Below are positions 1 to 5,997 of a stretch of 9,433 nucleotides of DNA, in pieces. A program made the translations under genes and the position numbers. The notes below the pieces were generated by a model. It had not been told where the DNA came from, did not search any database, and worked only from the letters and a program-made list of their open reading frames with translations. Source of the DNA: Oscillospiraceae bacterium. GTDB taxonomy: Bacteria > Bacillota > Clostridia > Oscillospirales > Oscillospiraceae. Location of the stretch: assembly GCA_902802215.1 (NCBI GenBank), contig CADCLH010000086.1, forward strand, positions 1 to 9,433, in the 5' to 3' direction. Every line of letters starts with the position of its first letter. The first letter of the stretch is position 1.

Positions 1-105
1 CCCGGACACGGGAAGCCGTTCAAAACGGCGGAGCTCCGGAAATACCGAAAGAGCCTCGAACGGATCAGACTGTATCCGCTGAAGGAACAGAAGCGGGAGG
101 AATGA
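1..105 (+). CDS. C-terminal tail of an unidentified upstream gene (possibly MBL-fold hydrolase)
   Basis: The frame starting at base 1 is open to a TGA at 103-105 and encodes 34 residues beginning PGHGKPF, followed by a basic, helix-like tail (AELRKYRKSLERIRLYP). A PGHG-x-PF segment followed by a helix of the form LxxYxxSLERI resembles the last metal-binding histidine and C-terminal helix of metallo-beta-lactamase-fold hydrolases, but 34 residues are too few for a firm call. An oddity is that the same frame stays open after the TGA for 20 more codons with coding-like codon choice (IEAYVRKNRQ...) and stops at 166-168, overlapping the next gene's ATG as ATGA. The TGA could therefore be the true end, or a nonsense mutation in a gene that once reached 168. 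The gene begins outside the window. Confidence 0.4.
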   Translation, partial: PGHGKPFKTAELRKYRKSLERIRLYPLKEQKREE

Positions 106-164
106 GCGCAGATCGAGGCGTATGTCCGCAAAAACCGCCAGCGAAACAGAAAGGAAAACGAGAC

Positions 165-1282
165 ATGAAAGCAGTCGTCGCAATCGACTCCTTCAAGGGA
201 AGCCTCACTTCCCTCCAGGCCGGCGACGCCGTCCGCGAAGGGATCCTGCGCGTTTTTCACGATGCTGTCGTGCAGGTACGGCCTCTGGCTGACGGCGGCG
301 AGGGCACGGTGGAAGCCCTGACCGTCGGGATGGGCGGAGCGCTCCAGACCGTTACCGTCACCGGCCCGCTGGGCGAGAAGGCGGAGGCGCAGTACGGCAT
401 TCTGGCCGACGGCCGAACCGCGATTTTGGAGATGTCCGCCGCGGCGGGCATCACCATGGTCCCCGACGAGAAGCGCGATCCGCTCTGTACCACAACCTAC
501 GGCGTGGGCGAGCTGATCCGCGACGCGATCGGGAAGGGCTGCCGCCGCTTCATCGTGGGCATCGGCGGGAGCGCCACCAACGACGGCGGCGTCGGCATGC
601 TTCAGGCGCTGGGCTACGGGATGCTGGACGCCGGGGGCAGGCAGATCCCCTTCGGCGCGCAGGGTCTGGAGAAGCTCGTCAGGATCACCGATACCGGGGT
701 GTTGCCCGAGCTGAAGGAATGCAGCTTCAAAATCGCCTGCGACGTGACCAACCCCCTCTGCGGCGAGAGAGGATGCAGCGCGGTCTACGGTCCGCAGAAG
801 GGCGCGACGCCCTCCATGATCCCGCAAATGGACAAGTGGCTCGCCGATTACGCAAAGCTGGCCGCCGATTACAACCCCCGGGCGGACAGGGAGTATCCGG
901 GCACGGGCGCGGCGGGCGGCATGGGCTTTGCTTTCCTCAGCTTTACAAACGCCGTTCTGGAATCCGGCGTCCGCATCGTCCTCGAGGAGACGCGCCTGGA
1001 GGACTATGTGAAGGACGCCGACATCGTCGTCACCGGCGAGGGCCGTCTGGACGGGCAGACGGTCATGGGCAAGGCGCCGATCGGGGTGGCGGACATCGCC
1101 GGGAAGTACGGCAAGCCCGTCGTGGCCTTCGCCGGCTGCGTGACCCCGGACGCCATCGCCTGCAACGAGCACGGCATCGACGCGTTCTTCCCCATCCTGC
1201 GGACGGCGCGAACGCCCGCAGGAACATGGCCGACACGGTCGAGCAGGTCTTCCGCCTGCTGGCGATCCAATTTGACCGTTGA
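165..1282 (+). pseudogene. glxK: Glycerate kinase (GarK/GlxK family), frameshifted near the 3' end
   Basis: Glycerate kinases of this family phosphorylate D-glycerate, generally to 2-phosphoglycerate, feeding lower glycolysis from glyoxylate, glucarate or serine breakdown in the cytoplasm. ATG 165 follows AAGGAA at 151-156, and residue 1 matches the family start (MKAVVAIDSFKGSL). Family blocks are present in order: LADGGEGTVEAL (41-52), TGPLGEKAEA (66-75), EKRDPL-TT (102-110), GIGGSATNDGG (132-142), ACDVTNPLCG (191-200), GPQKGA (209-214), GTGAAGGMG (246-254), TGEGRLDGQT (290-299) and HGIDAFFPIL (336-345). At about 1200-1211 the frame breaks. The expected final helix (NARRNMADTVEQVFRLL) is encoded one frame over and ends at TGA 1280-1282, while the linker normally between FFPIL and this helix (about a dozen residues) is missing. 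This suggests an out-of-frame deletion of roughly 30-40 nt. The literal frame instead runs to 1706 with a spurious tail. It could be a real lesion or an assembly error; the family assignment is secure. Confidence 0.88.
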
Positions 1283-1308
1283 CACCGAGCGCGGGAATGA
1301 TTTAGAAT
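1279..1308 (+). promoter_or_regulatory. Sigma-70/SigA-type promoter ahead of the GNAT-ZIP-epimerase operon
   Basis: A consensus -35 TTGACA lies at 1279-1284 and a -10 TAGAAT (five of six consensus bases) at 1303-1308, with an 18-nt spacer. The -35 overlaps the glycerate kinase stop codon (TGA 1280-1282). Transcription would start near 1315, giving a leader of about 43 nt before ATG 1358. The leader holds a small imperfect stem (GCGGGCC 1322-1328 with GGCCGC 1333-1338) just before the ribosome site. The AT-rich -10 region stands out in otherwise very GC-rich sequence. Activity is inferred from sequence only. Confidence 0.6.
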
Positions 1309-1357
1309 TCTCTCAGGAAAAGCGGGCCCAGAGGCCGCGAGGAAGGAAAGAACGACT

Positions 1358-1778
1358 ATGGAACCCATCGTCAGACCGTATCGGAGCGGGGAAGAGGAAT
1401 ATGTCGCGGAGCTCCACGAGAGGCTGTATTCGGAGGAATACGGCTGGGGGCCGGAATTCGTCAGATACGCCGTCGAGATCCCCCGGCATTTTGCCGCGAA
1501 GGAACAAAACGGCAGGGAAGAGCTGTTCATCGCGGAGCGGGACGGCCGCCCGGTGGGGAGCATCATGCTCTGCGCGGCGGACGACCCGGACGTCGGCCAG
1601 CTCCGGGTCTTCGCAGTCGAAAAGGACTGCCGCCGTCAGGGAATCGGCGCGGCCCTGCTCCGGGCCGCGATGGAGAAGGCGGAGAGCGCCGGATACCGGA
1701 GAGTGATGCTCTGGACGGCGGACGCCGTCACCGACGCGCTGGGTCGTCGAGATCAAGATGGAGAAGGAGCTCGGCTGA
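1358..1778 (+). pseudogene. GNAT family N-acetyltransferase, internal deletion and frameshift
   Basis: The protein starts at ATG 1358 after AGGAAGG (1340-1346). Residues 1-50 (IVRPYRSGEEEYVAELHERLYSEEYGW...) resemble the GNAT domain found in MarR-GNAT fusion regulators and their stand-alone relatives. Residues 57-72 (LFIAERDGRPVGSIML) are the central strands, and QLRVFAVEKDCRRQGIGAALL (81-101) is the acetyl-CoA-binding motif A (Q/R-x-x-G-x-G/A). LWTADAV (118-124) is the following strand. After about residue 127 the frame fails. The last strand WVVEIKMEKELG appears one frame over (TGG 1740-1742) and stops at TGA 1776-1778. Missing is the motif-B segment (ARxLYxxxGF and the next loop), perhaps 25-30 codons, so a deletion whose length leaves remainder 2 on division by 3. 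Without motif B the protein is probably inactive. Left in the original frame, translation would continue, without a stop, through the ZIP gene and into the epimerase frame. Substrate is unknown. Confidence 0.8.
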
Positions 1779-1814
1779 GCCCGCGGCGACTTGATAGATG
1801 GAAGGGGAAACGCT

Positions 1815-2669
1815 ATGAATTCGATTTGGCTTCTGGTAGGCATCACGGCCCTGGCCGGGGTCGGCGGGACCGGAATGGGCGGCGTGATCGCCTGCATGTT
1901 CCGGAAGGATTCCGACAAGACGGTCAGCCTCCTGCTGTCCTTCGCGGCGGGCGTCATGACCGCCGTGGTCTGCTTCGACCTGCTGACCGAGGCGCTGCAC
2001 GCCGACGGGGAGACCGCCGCGGTCTGGCCGGTGGCGTTCGGGGTGATCGTCGGCTTTGTGGTCATCGCTCTGCTCAACGCGTGGATCGACAAGTCGACCA
2101 ACCACGAGGTGGCGCATATCGACGCCAATCACCCGCGCACCGCCGACTCTCTGGAGGAGCTGACCCACGCCAACCACTTACAGGAACATATGACGGGCCG
2201 CCAGCCCCGCAGCGGGCTGTTCCTGGCCGGACTCGTGATGGCGGCGGCCATCGCCCTGCACAACGTGCCCGAGGGCATGGTGATCGGCGCGTCCTTCGCC
2301 TCGACGGCGGACCAGATCCTCGACAACCGGGGCGGACTCATCATGGCCGTCGTCATCGGTCTGCACAACATCCCCGAGGGCATGGCGGTCGCGGTGCCGC
2401 TGATCTCGGGCGGCATGAGCAAAGTGCGCTCCGTCGGGGTGACGGCCCTGTCCGGCGCGCCCACGATCCTCGGGGCCGTGCTGGGCTTCCTGATCGGCAC
2501 CATCAGCCCGACCGCGCTGGTGCTCTCGCTGAGCTTCGCCTCCGGCGCGATGCTGTATGTGGTCTTCGGCGAGCTGCTGCCCGAGTCCATCCTGATGTGG
2601 AAATCCAAGCTGCCCGCGGCGCTGGCGGTTCTCGGGATGCTGACGGGCCTGATCATCATTTATCTCTGA
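1815..2669 (+). CDS. ZIP family divalent metal transporter
   Basis: This 284-residue inner-membrane protein very likely imports zinc and/or other divalent metals (Fe, Mn) into the cytoplasm, as ZupT/GufA-type ZIP proteins do. About eight hydrophobic segments are visible. The metal-site helices carry the paired signatures HNVPEG (149-154) and HNIPEG (184-189), the hallmark of TM4 and TM5. The TM3-TM4 loop (about 92-130) is histidine-rich (His 97, 101, 106, 118, 121, 125), as expected for the metal-sensing or metal-collecting loop. The last helices contain SFASGAMLYVVFGELLPES (240-258), also typical. Length matches the family. ATG 1815 is preferred over the in-frame ATG 24 nt upstream because AAGGGGAAA lies a few bases before it and MNSIWLL begins the first helix. 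It follows the broken GNAT gene by 36 nt and precedes the epimerase by 20 nt, so it is probably co-transcribed. Metal specificity cannot be read from sequence. Confidence 0.9.
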   Translation: MNSIWLLVGITALAGVGGTGMGGVIACMFRKDSDKTVSLLLSFAAGVMTAVVCFDLLTEALHADGETAAVWPVAFGVIVGFVVIALLNAWIDKSTNHEVAHIDANHPRTADSLEELTHANHLQEHMTGRQPRSGLFLAGLVMAAAIALHNVPEGMVIGASFASTADQILDNRGGLIMAVVIGLHNIPEGMAVAVPLISGGMSKVRSVGVTALSGAPTILGAVLGFLIGTISPTALVLSLSFASGAMLYVVFGELLPESILMWKSKLPAALAVLGMLTGLIIIYL

Positions 2670-2689
2670 AAAAGCGGGAGGAAAGCGGT

Positions 2690-3574
2690 ATGTCGAACAC
2701 CCATGTTCTGGAGACGGACGCCCTGCGCGTCGAGATCGCCGACGCCGGGGCGGAGCTAAAAAGCGTGATGGACAGGGTCAGCGGAGCCGAGCGGATCTGG
2801 ACCGCCGAGCCTGCCGTGTGGAACCGGCACGCGCCGATCCTCTTTCCCTTCGTCGGACGCCTGACGGACGGGAAATACCGCGTGTCCGGCCGGGAATACC
2901 CCATGAAGACCCAGCACGGCTTTGCCCGCGATCTGGACTTTGTGTGCACGGAGGAGAGCGCCGAAGCCGTCGAGCACCGCCTTTGCGCCTCGGAGCGCAC
3001 GCGCGCGATTTACCCCTGGGACTTCCGCCTGACGGTGTGGCACAGCGTCGACTCCGCGCGGCCGAGAGTGCTGCGCGTTGAATGGACGGTCGAAAACGGC
3101 GGCGGGACGCCCATGCTCTATTCGATCGGCGCGCACCCGGGCTTCCTTCCGCCGGAGGGCGCGAAGAAGGAGGACTGCCTGCTCGTCTTCCCGGGGAAGG
3201 AGACGCTTCGGTATTACCCGGTCAATGCCGCGGGCTTCGCCCTGCCCGATCAGAAACGCACGCTCAAGCTGACGGACGGCGCGGCGCGCTGGCGCGACGA
3301 CATCCCCGACACCTGGATCTTCGACGGACAGGGCGTCGACGAGGTCTCGATCGCCGCGCCCGACGGGCGGCCCTGGGTCACGCTGCGCTGCCCGGGCTTT
3401 CCCTTCCTCGCGGTCTGGGCCAACCCGAAGGGCCCCTTTATCTGCCTGGAGCCGTGGTTCGGCAGGACGGACGAGGCGGGCTTTGCGGGCACGCTCGAAG
3501 AGAAGAAGGGCATGGAGAGACGCGAAGGCGGCGAAAAGCGCGCCTTCGCGTACGAGATCGAATTTCACCGCTGA
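2690..3574 (+). CDS. Aldose 1-epimerase family protein (LacX-like)
   Basis: This 294-residue cytoplasmic protein has the galactose mutarotase-like beta-sandwich fold, which interconverts alpha and beta anomers of sugars or sugar phosphates. Key residues are visible: PFVGRL (53-58), QHGFARD (75-81) with the first catalytic-type His76, SIGAHPGF (145-152) with His149, and CLEPWFGRTDE (252-262) with the likely catalytic base Glu254. The R-L-x-D-G-x-Y and G-x-x-Y-P-M-x-x-H-G-F arrangement is that of the LacX-like subgroup rather than classical GalM. Length is normal and no damage is seen. ATG 2690 follows GGGAGGAA with good spacing. It lies 20 nt after the ZIP gene and 33 nt before the MATE gene, in the same operon. 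There are no sugar pathway genes nearby, so its substrate is open. Confidence 0.9.
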   Translation: MSNTHVLETDALRVEIADAGAELKSVMDRVSGAERIWTAEPAVWNRHAPILFPFVGRLTDGKYRVSGREYPMKTQHGFARDLDFVCTEESAEAVEHRLCASERTRAIYPWDFRLTVWHSVDSARPRVLRVEWTVENGGGTPMLYSIGAHPGFLPPEGAKKEDCLLVFPGKETLRYYPVNAAGFALPDQKRTLKLTDGAARWRDDIPDTWIFDGQGVDEVSIAAPDGRPWVTLRCPGFPFLAVWANPKGPFICLEPWFGRTDEAGFAGTLEEKKGMERREGGEKRAFAYEIEFHR

Positions 3575-3581
3575 GAGGAAG

Positions 3582-3595
3582 GACGTTTAGACGTC
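3582..3595 (+). repeat. Short perfect inverted repeat before the MATE gene
   Basis: GACGT (3582-3586) and ACGTC (3591-3595) form a 5-bp stem with a TTAG loop in the 33-nt gap between the epimerase and the MATE gene, 12 nt before its start codon. It could modulate translation of the transporter, or be chance. It has no T-tract, so it is not a terminator. Confidence 0.3.
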
Positions 3596-3607
3596 GGAAG
3601 AGATCGC

Positions 3608-5029
3608 ATGAGACACGCAAGCGCCAAAAAAACCACAGCCAGAGACATGACCAGCGGCCCGATCCTGCGGCATCTGGTCCTCTTCGCGTTGCCGCTGATG
3701 CTGGGCAACGTGTTCCAGATGCTCTACAACACGGTCGACTCGATCATCGTCGGCAACTTTGTCAGCAAACAGGCGCTGGCGGCGGTGGGCTCCACCACGC
3801 CCATCGTGAACATGATGGTCTTCTTCTTCAACGGCTTCTCGGTCGGCGCGGGGGTCGTCATCGGTCGCAGCTTCGGCGCGCGCGATATGAAAAAGCTGCA
3901 CACCGCCGTGCAGACCACCATGGCCGCCACCTTCGTGATCAGCCTGCTGTTCACGCTGCTGGGCGTCGCTGCGGTGCGGCCCCTGCTGCGGCTGATGAAC
4001 ACGCCCGCGGACGTCTTTGAGGACGCGGTGCTGTATCTGCGCATCTACATCGGCGGCATCTCCGGCCTGCTCGTGTACAACATGGGCAGCGGGGTGCTGC
4101 GCGCGGTCGGGGACTCGACGCGCCCCCTGTACTTCCTGATCCTCACGAGCCTTTTAAACATCGTGCTGGACCTCTTTTTCGTGCTGGCGGTCGGGATGGG
4201 CGTCGCCGGCGTCGCCGTCGCCACCATCCTCTCGCAGTTCATCTCCGCGGCGCTGGTCCTGCTGCTGCTGACCCGGACCCGGGACATCTACCGCATGCAG
4301 TGGGGCGAGCTGCGCATCGACTTTCCGACCCTGCGCAGGATCTTTTCCGTGGGCATGCCCGCCGCGCTGCAATCGATCCTGACCGCGTTCTCGAACGTGT
4401 TCGTGCAGGGCTATATCAACTTCTTCGGCTCGGACGTGATGGCGGGCTGGGGCAGCTACAACAAGCTGGACCAGTTCATCCTGCTGCCCATGCAGAGCAT
4501 GGCGATGGCCGCCACCACCTTCGTCAGCCAGAACAGCGGCGCGGGGGACGAGAAGCGCAGCCATCAGGGGACGGTCACGGCCATCCTCCTGACCACCTCC
4601 GTCATGGGGCTGATCGCCGCGGCGCTGTTCGTCTGGGCGCCCGGCGCGGTGCGCCTGTTCTCGCCCGACGCGGACGTGATCCGCTACGGCGTGATGTTTA
4701 TCCGCACCAATGTGTTCTTCCTGCTGTTCAACTGCGTCAACCATGTGCTGGCGGGCTCCCTGCGCGGACGCGGGGACGCGCGCGGGCCCATGATCATCAT
4801 GCTCACGTCCTTTGTCGCGATCCGCCAGTGCTACCTGTACCTCGTGACGCACTTCGTCGCCAACACGCCGCGGCTCGTCGGTTTCGGCTATCCGGTGGGC
4901 TGGTTCAGTTGCTGCGTGCTCCTGAGCCTGTACGCGTGGCTGAAGAACCGCCGCCGCATGACCCCGCCGACGGCGGAGGCGGAGGCGCTGTCGGAGGCGG
5001 AGACGGAGCTGACCTCGGAGGGGGCATAG
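3608..5029 (+). CDS. MATE family efflux transporter
   Basis: This 473-residue inner-membrane antiporter exports drugs or metabolites using a Na+ or H+ gradient. About 12 transmembrane helices arranged as two related halves are visible. The first half carries the family opening PLMLGNVFQMLYNTVDSIIVG (29-49), a variant of PLxxGNxxQQLYNxxDxxxVG, then GRSFGARD (86-93) and GSGVLRAVGDSTRP (160-173). The second half repeats the pattern with NVFVQGYINFFGSDVMAGWG and, near the C-terminus, NHVLAGSLRGRGDARGPM. Length is normal (450-470 typical), and the gene is intact. The tail after the last helix is short and acidic (about 450-473) and is encoded by GGAGGCG-type short repeats. ATG 3608 follows GGAAGAGA; an internal ATG at 3647 would cut a plausible N-terminus (TARDMTSG). 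It ends 9 nt before nnrD, so the two are tightly linked. Substrate is unknown. Confidence 0.92.
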   Translation: MRHASAKKTTARDMTSGPILRHLVLFALPLMLGNVFQMLYNTVDSIIVGNFVSKQALAAVGSTTPIVNMMVFFFNGFSVGAGVVIGRSFGARDMKKLHTAVQTTMAATFVISLLFTLLGVAAVRPLLRLMNTPADVFEDAVLYLRIYIGGISGLLVYNMGSGVLRAVGDSTRPLYFLILTSLLNIVLDLFFVLAVGMGVAGVAVATILSQFISAALVLLLLTRTRDIYRMQWGELRIDFPTLRRIFSVGMPAALQSILTAFSNVFVQGYINFFGSDVMAGWGSYNKLDQFILLPMQSMAMAATTFVSQNSGAGDEKRSHQGTVTAILLTTSVMGLIAAALFVWAPGAVRLFSPDADVIRYGVMFIRTNVFFLLFNCVNHVLAGSLRGRGDARGPMIIMLTSFVAIRQCYLYLVTHFVANTPRLVGFGYPVGWFSCCVLLSLYAWLKNRRRMTPPTAEAEALSEAETELTSEGA

Positions 5030-5038
5030 GAGCCTGAC

Positions 5039-5971
5039 ATGAGAGAACTGACTTTGACGCAATATGCCGAACGGTATCGGGACCGGGCGCTTCCGAGCGC
5101 GGAGAACATTGTTCTCCGCGAGGCGGAGGCGTCCGACTTCGCCCTCTCGCGGCGCGACTCCGTCGCCCACAAGTACCGCTTCGGGCGGGCGCTGGTGATC
5201 GCGGGCTCGCGCGGCTATTCGGGCGCGCCCGTGCTGGCGGCGAATGCCTGCGAGCGCGGCGGGGCGGGCCTGACGCACTTGATGGTGCCGGAGAGCATCT
5301 ATGAGATCGCCGCCGCCCGCTGCGACGGGGCGGCCGTCACGCCCCTGCCCGCGGACGGGGCGGGCGGCTTCTCGGCCGGGGCCGTGCCGCACGTGCTCGC
5401 CCAGCTCAAAAAGGCGCAGGCCTGCGTGATCGGCCCCGGCCTCGGCACGGGAGCGGGCGCGGGGGAGCTGGTGCGCGCGGTGCTGCTCGAGGCCGCGTGC
5501 CCGCTGGTGCTGGACGCCGACGCGCTGAATGTCTGCGTCGGAGACAGGGGACTGCTCAGCGCCTGCCGCGCGCCGCTGCTGCTCACCCCGCACGAGGGGG
5601 AGTTCAAACGCCTCGGCGGGGACCTGACGGACGGACGCCTTGCGGGCGCGCTGCACTTTGCCCAGACGCACCCGCGCGCGGTCCTGATCCTCAAGGGGTG
5701 GGGAACGCTGGTCTGCCGGGGCGCGGAGTTCAGCGTCAACCCGACCGGCGGCCCGGCCATGGCCAAGGGCGGCGCGGGCGACGTGCTGTGCGGCGTCCTC
5801 TGCGCGCTGCTGGCCCAGGGCTTCGAGCCCTGGCTCGCGGCCCGCTGCGCGGTGTATCTGCACGGCCTGTCCGGCGATCTGGCGGCTGCGGAGCTCGGGG
5901 AATATTCCCTCGCCCCGTCGGACCTGATCCGCTTTCTGCCTCAGGCGATGAAAACGATCGCCGCGCGCTGA
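5039..5971 (+). CDS. nnrD: ADP-dependent (S)-NAD(P)H-hydrate dehydratase, stand-alone
   Basis: NnrD dehydrates damaged S-NADHX and S-NADPHX back to NADH and NADPH using ADP (ATP in eukaryotes), a cytoplasmic metabolite-repair reaction. The 310-residue protein has the ribokinase-like carbohydrate-kinase fold with family motifs in order: KYRFGRALVIAGSRGYSGA (45-63), ANACERGGAGL (68-78), VIGPGLGTG (130-138), LVLDADALN (156-164), LLTPHEGEFKRL (181-192), LILKGWGTLV (216-225) and NPTGGPAMAKGGAGDVL (234-250), where Asp248 is the expected catalytic base of the GxGD motif. In many bacteria NnrD is fused behind the NnrE epimerase (YjeF-N). Here only the dehydratase part is present: about 45 residues precede the conserved KYRFGRA block, and they show no epimerase domain. 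The epimerase must be elsewhere if it exists. ATG 5039 follows AGGAG 6 nt upstream. It is 9 nt after the MATE gene and 26 nt before the hydrolase. Confidence 0.92.
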   Translation: MRELTLTQYAERYRDRALPSAENIVLREAEASDFALSRRDSVAHKYRFGRALVIAGSRGYSGAPVLAANACERGGAGLTHLMVPESIYEIAAARCDGAAVTPLPADGAGGFSAGAVPHVLAQLKKAQACVIGPGLGTGAGAGELVRAVLLEAACPLVLDADALNVCVGDRGLLSACRAPLLLTPHEGEFKRLGGDLTDGRLAGALHFAQTHPRAVLILKGWGTLVCRGAEFSVNPTGGPAMAKGGAGDVLCGVLCALLAQGFEPWLAARCAVYLHGLSGDLAAAELGEYSLAPSDLIRFLPQAMKTIAAR

Positions 5972-5986
5972 CGGAACGACAACGGG

Positions 5987-5991
5987 GGAGG
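5987..5991 (+). promoter_or_regulatory. Ribosome binding site supporting a GTG start at 5998
   Basis: GGAGG at 5987-5991, inside a G-rich run (5984-5993), lies 6 nt before GTG 5998. It is the best initiation signal for the downstream hydrolase. The first in-frame ATG, at 6037, has only a weak GGCGGG before it. Confidence 0.65.
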
Positions 5992-5997
5992 GGCCGC

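Noticed and set aside
103..105. TGA recoded as selenocysteine, tryptophan or glycine
   Set aside because: Intact genes here (ZIP, epimerase, NnrD, hydrolase, thioesterase, exonuclease) end at TGA, and no convincing hairpin follows this codon. A plain stop or nonsense mutation is simpler.
1202..1215. Programmed ribosomal frameshift in glycerate kinase
   Set aside because: There is no slippery heptamer or downstream stem, and conserved residues are missing rather than merely shifted, which points to deletion.
102..1706. A single 534-residue protein extending glycerate kinase across the start of the GNAT gene
   Set aside because: Residues before 165 lack family similarity and the part after about 1202 is low-complexity Arg/Ser-rich out-of-frame sequence; it is a by-product of the frameshift.
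1358..3574. A 738-residue GNAT-epimerase fusion protein
   Set aside because: The middle (about 1740-2690) is the ZIP gene read in the wrong frame, Arg/Gly/Asp-rich with no fold. The two ends share a frame only because of the GNAT deletion. The epimerase has its own ribosome site and start at 2690.
4972..5010. GGAGGCG-type short tandem repeat at the 3' end of the MATE gene
   Set aside because: It is imperfect, very short and explained by alternating Ala/Glu codons in an acidic tail.
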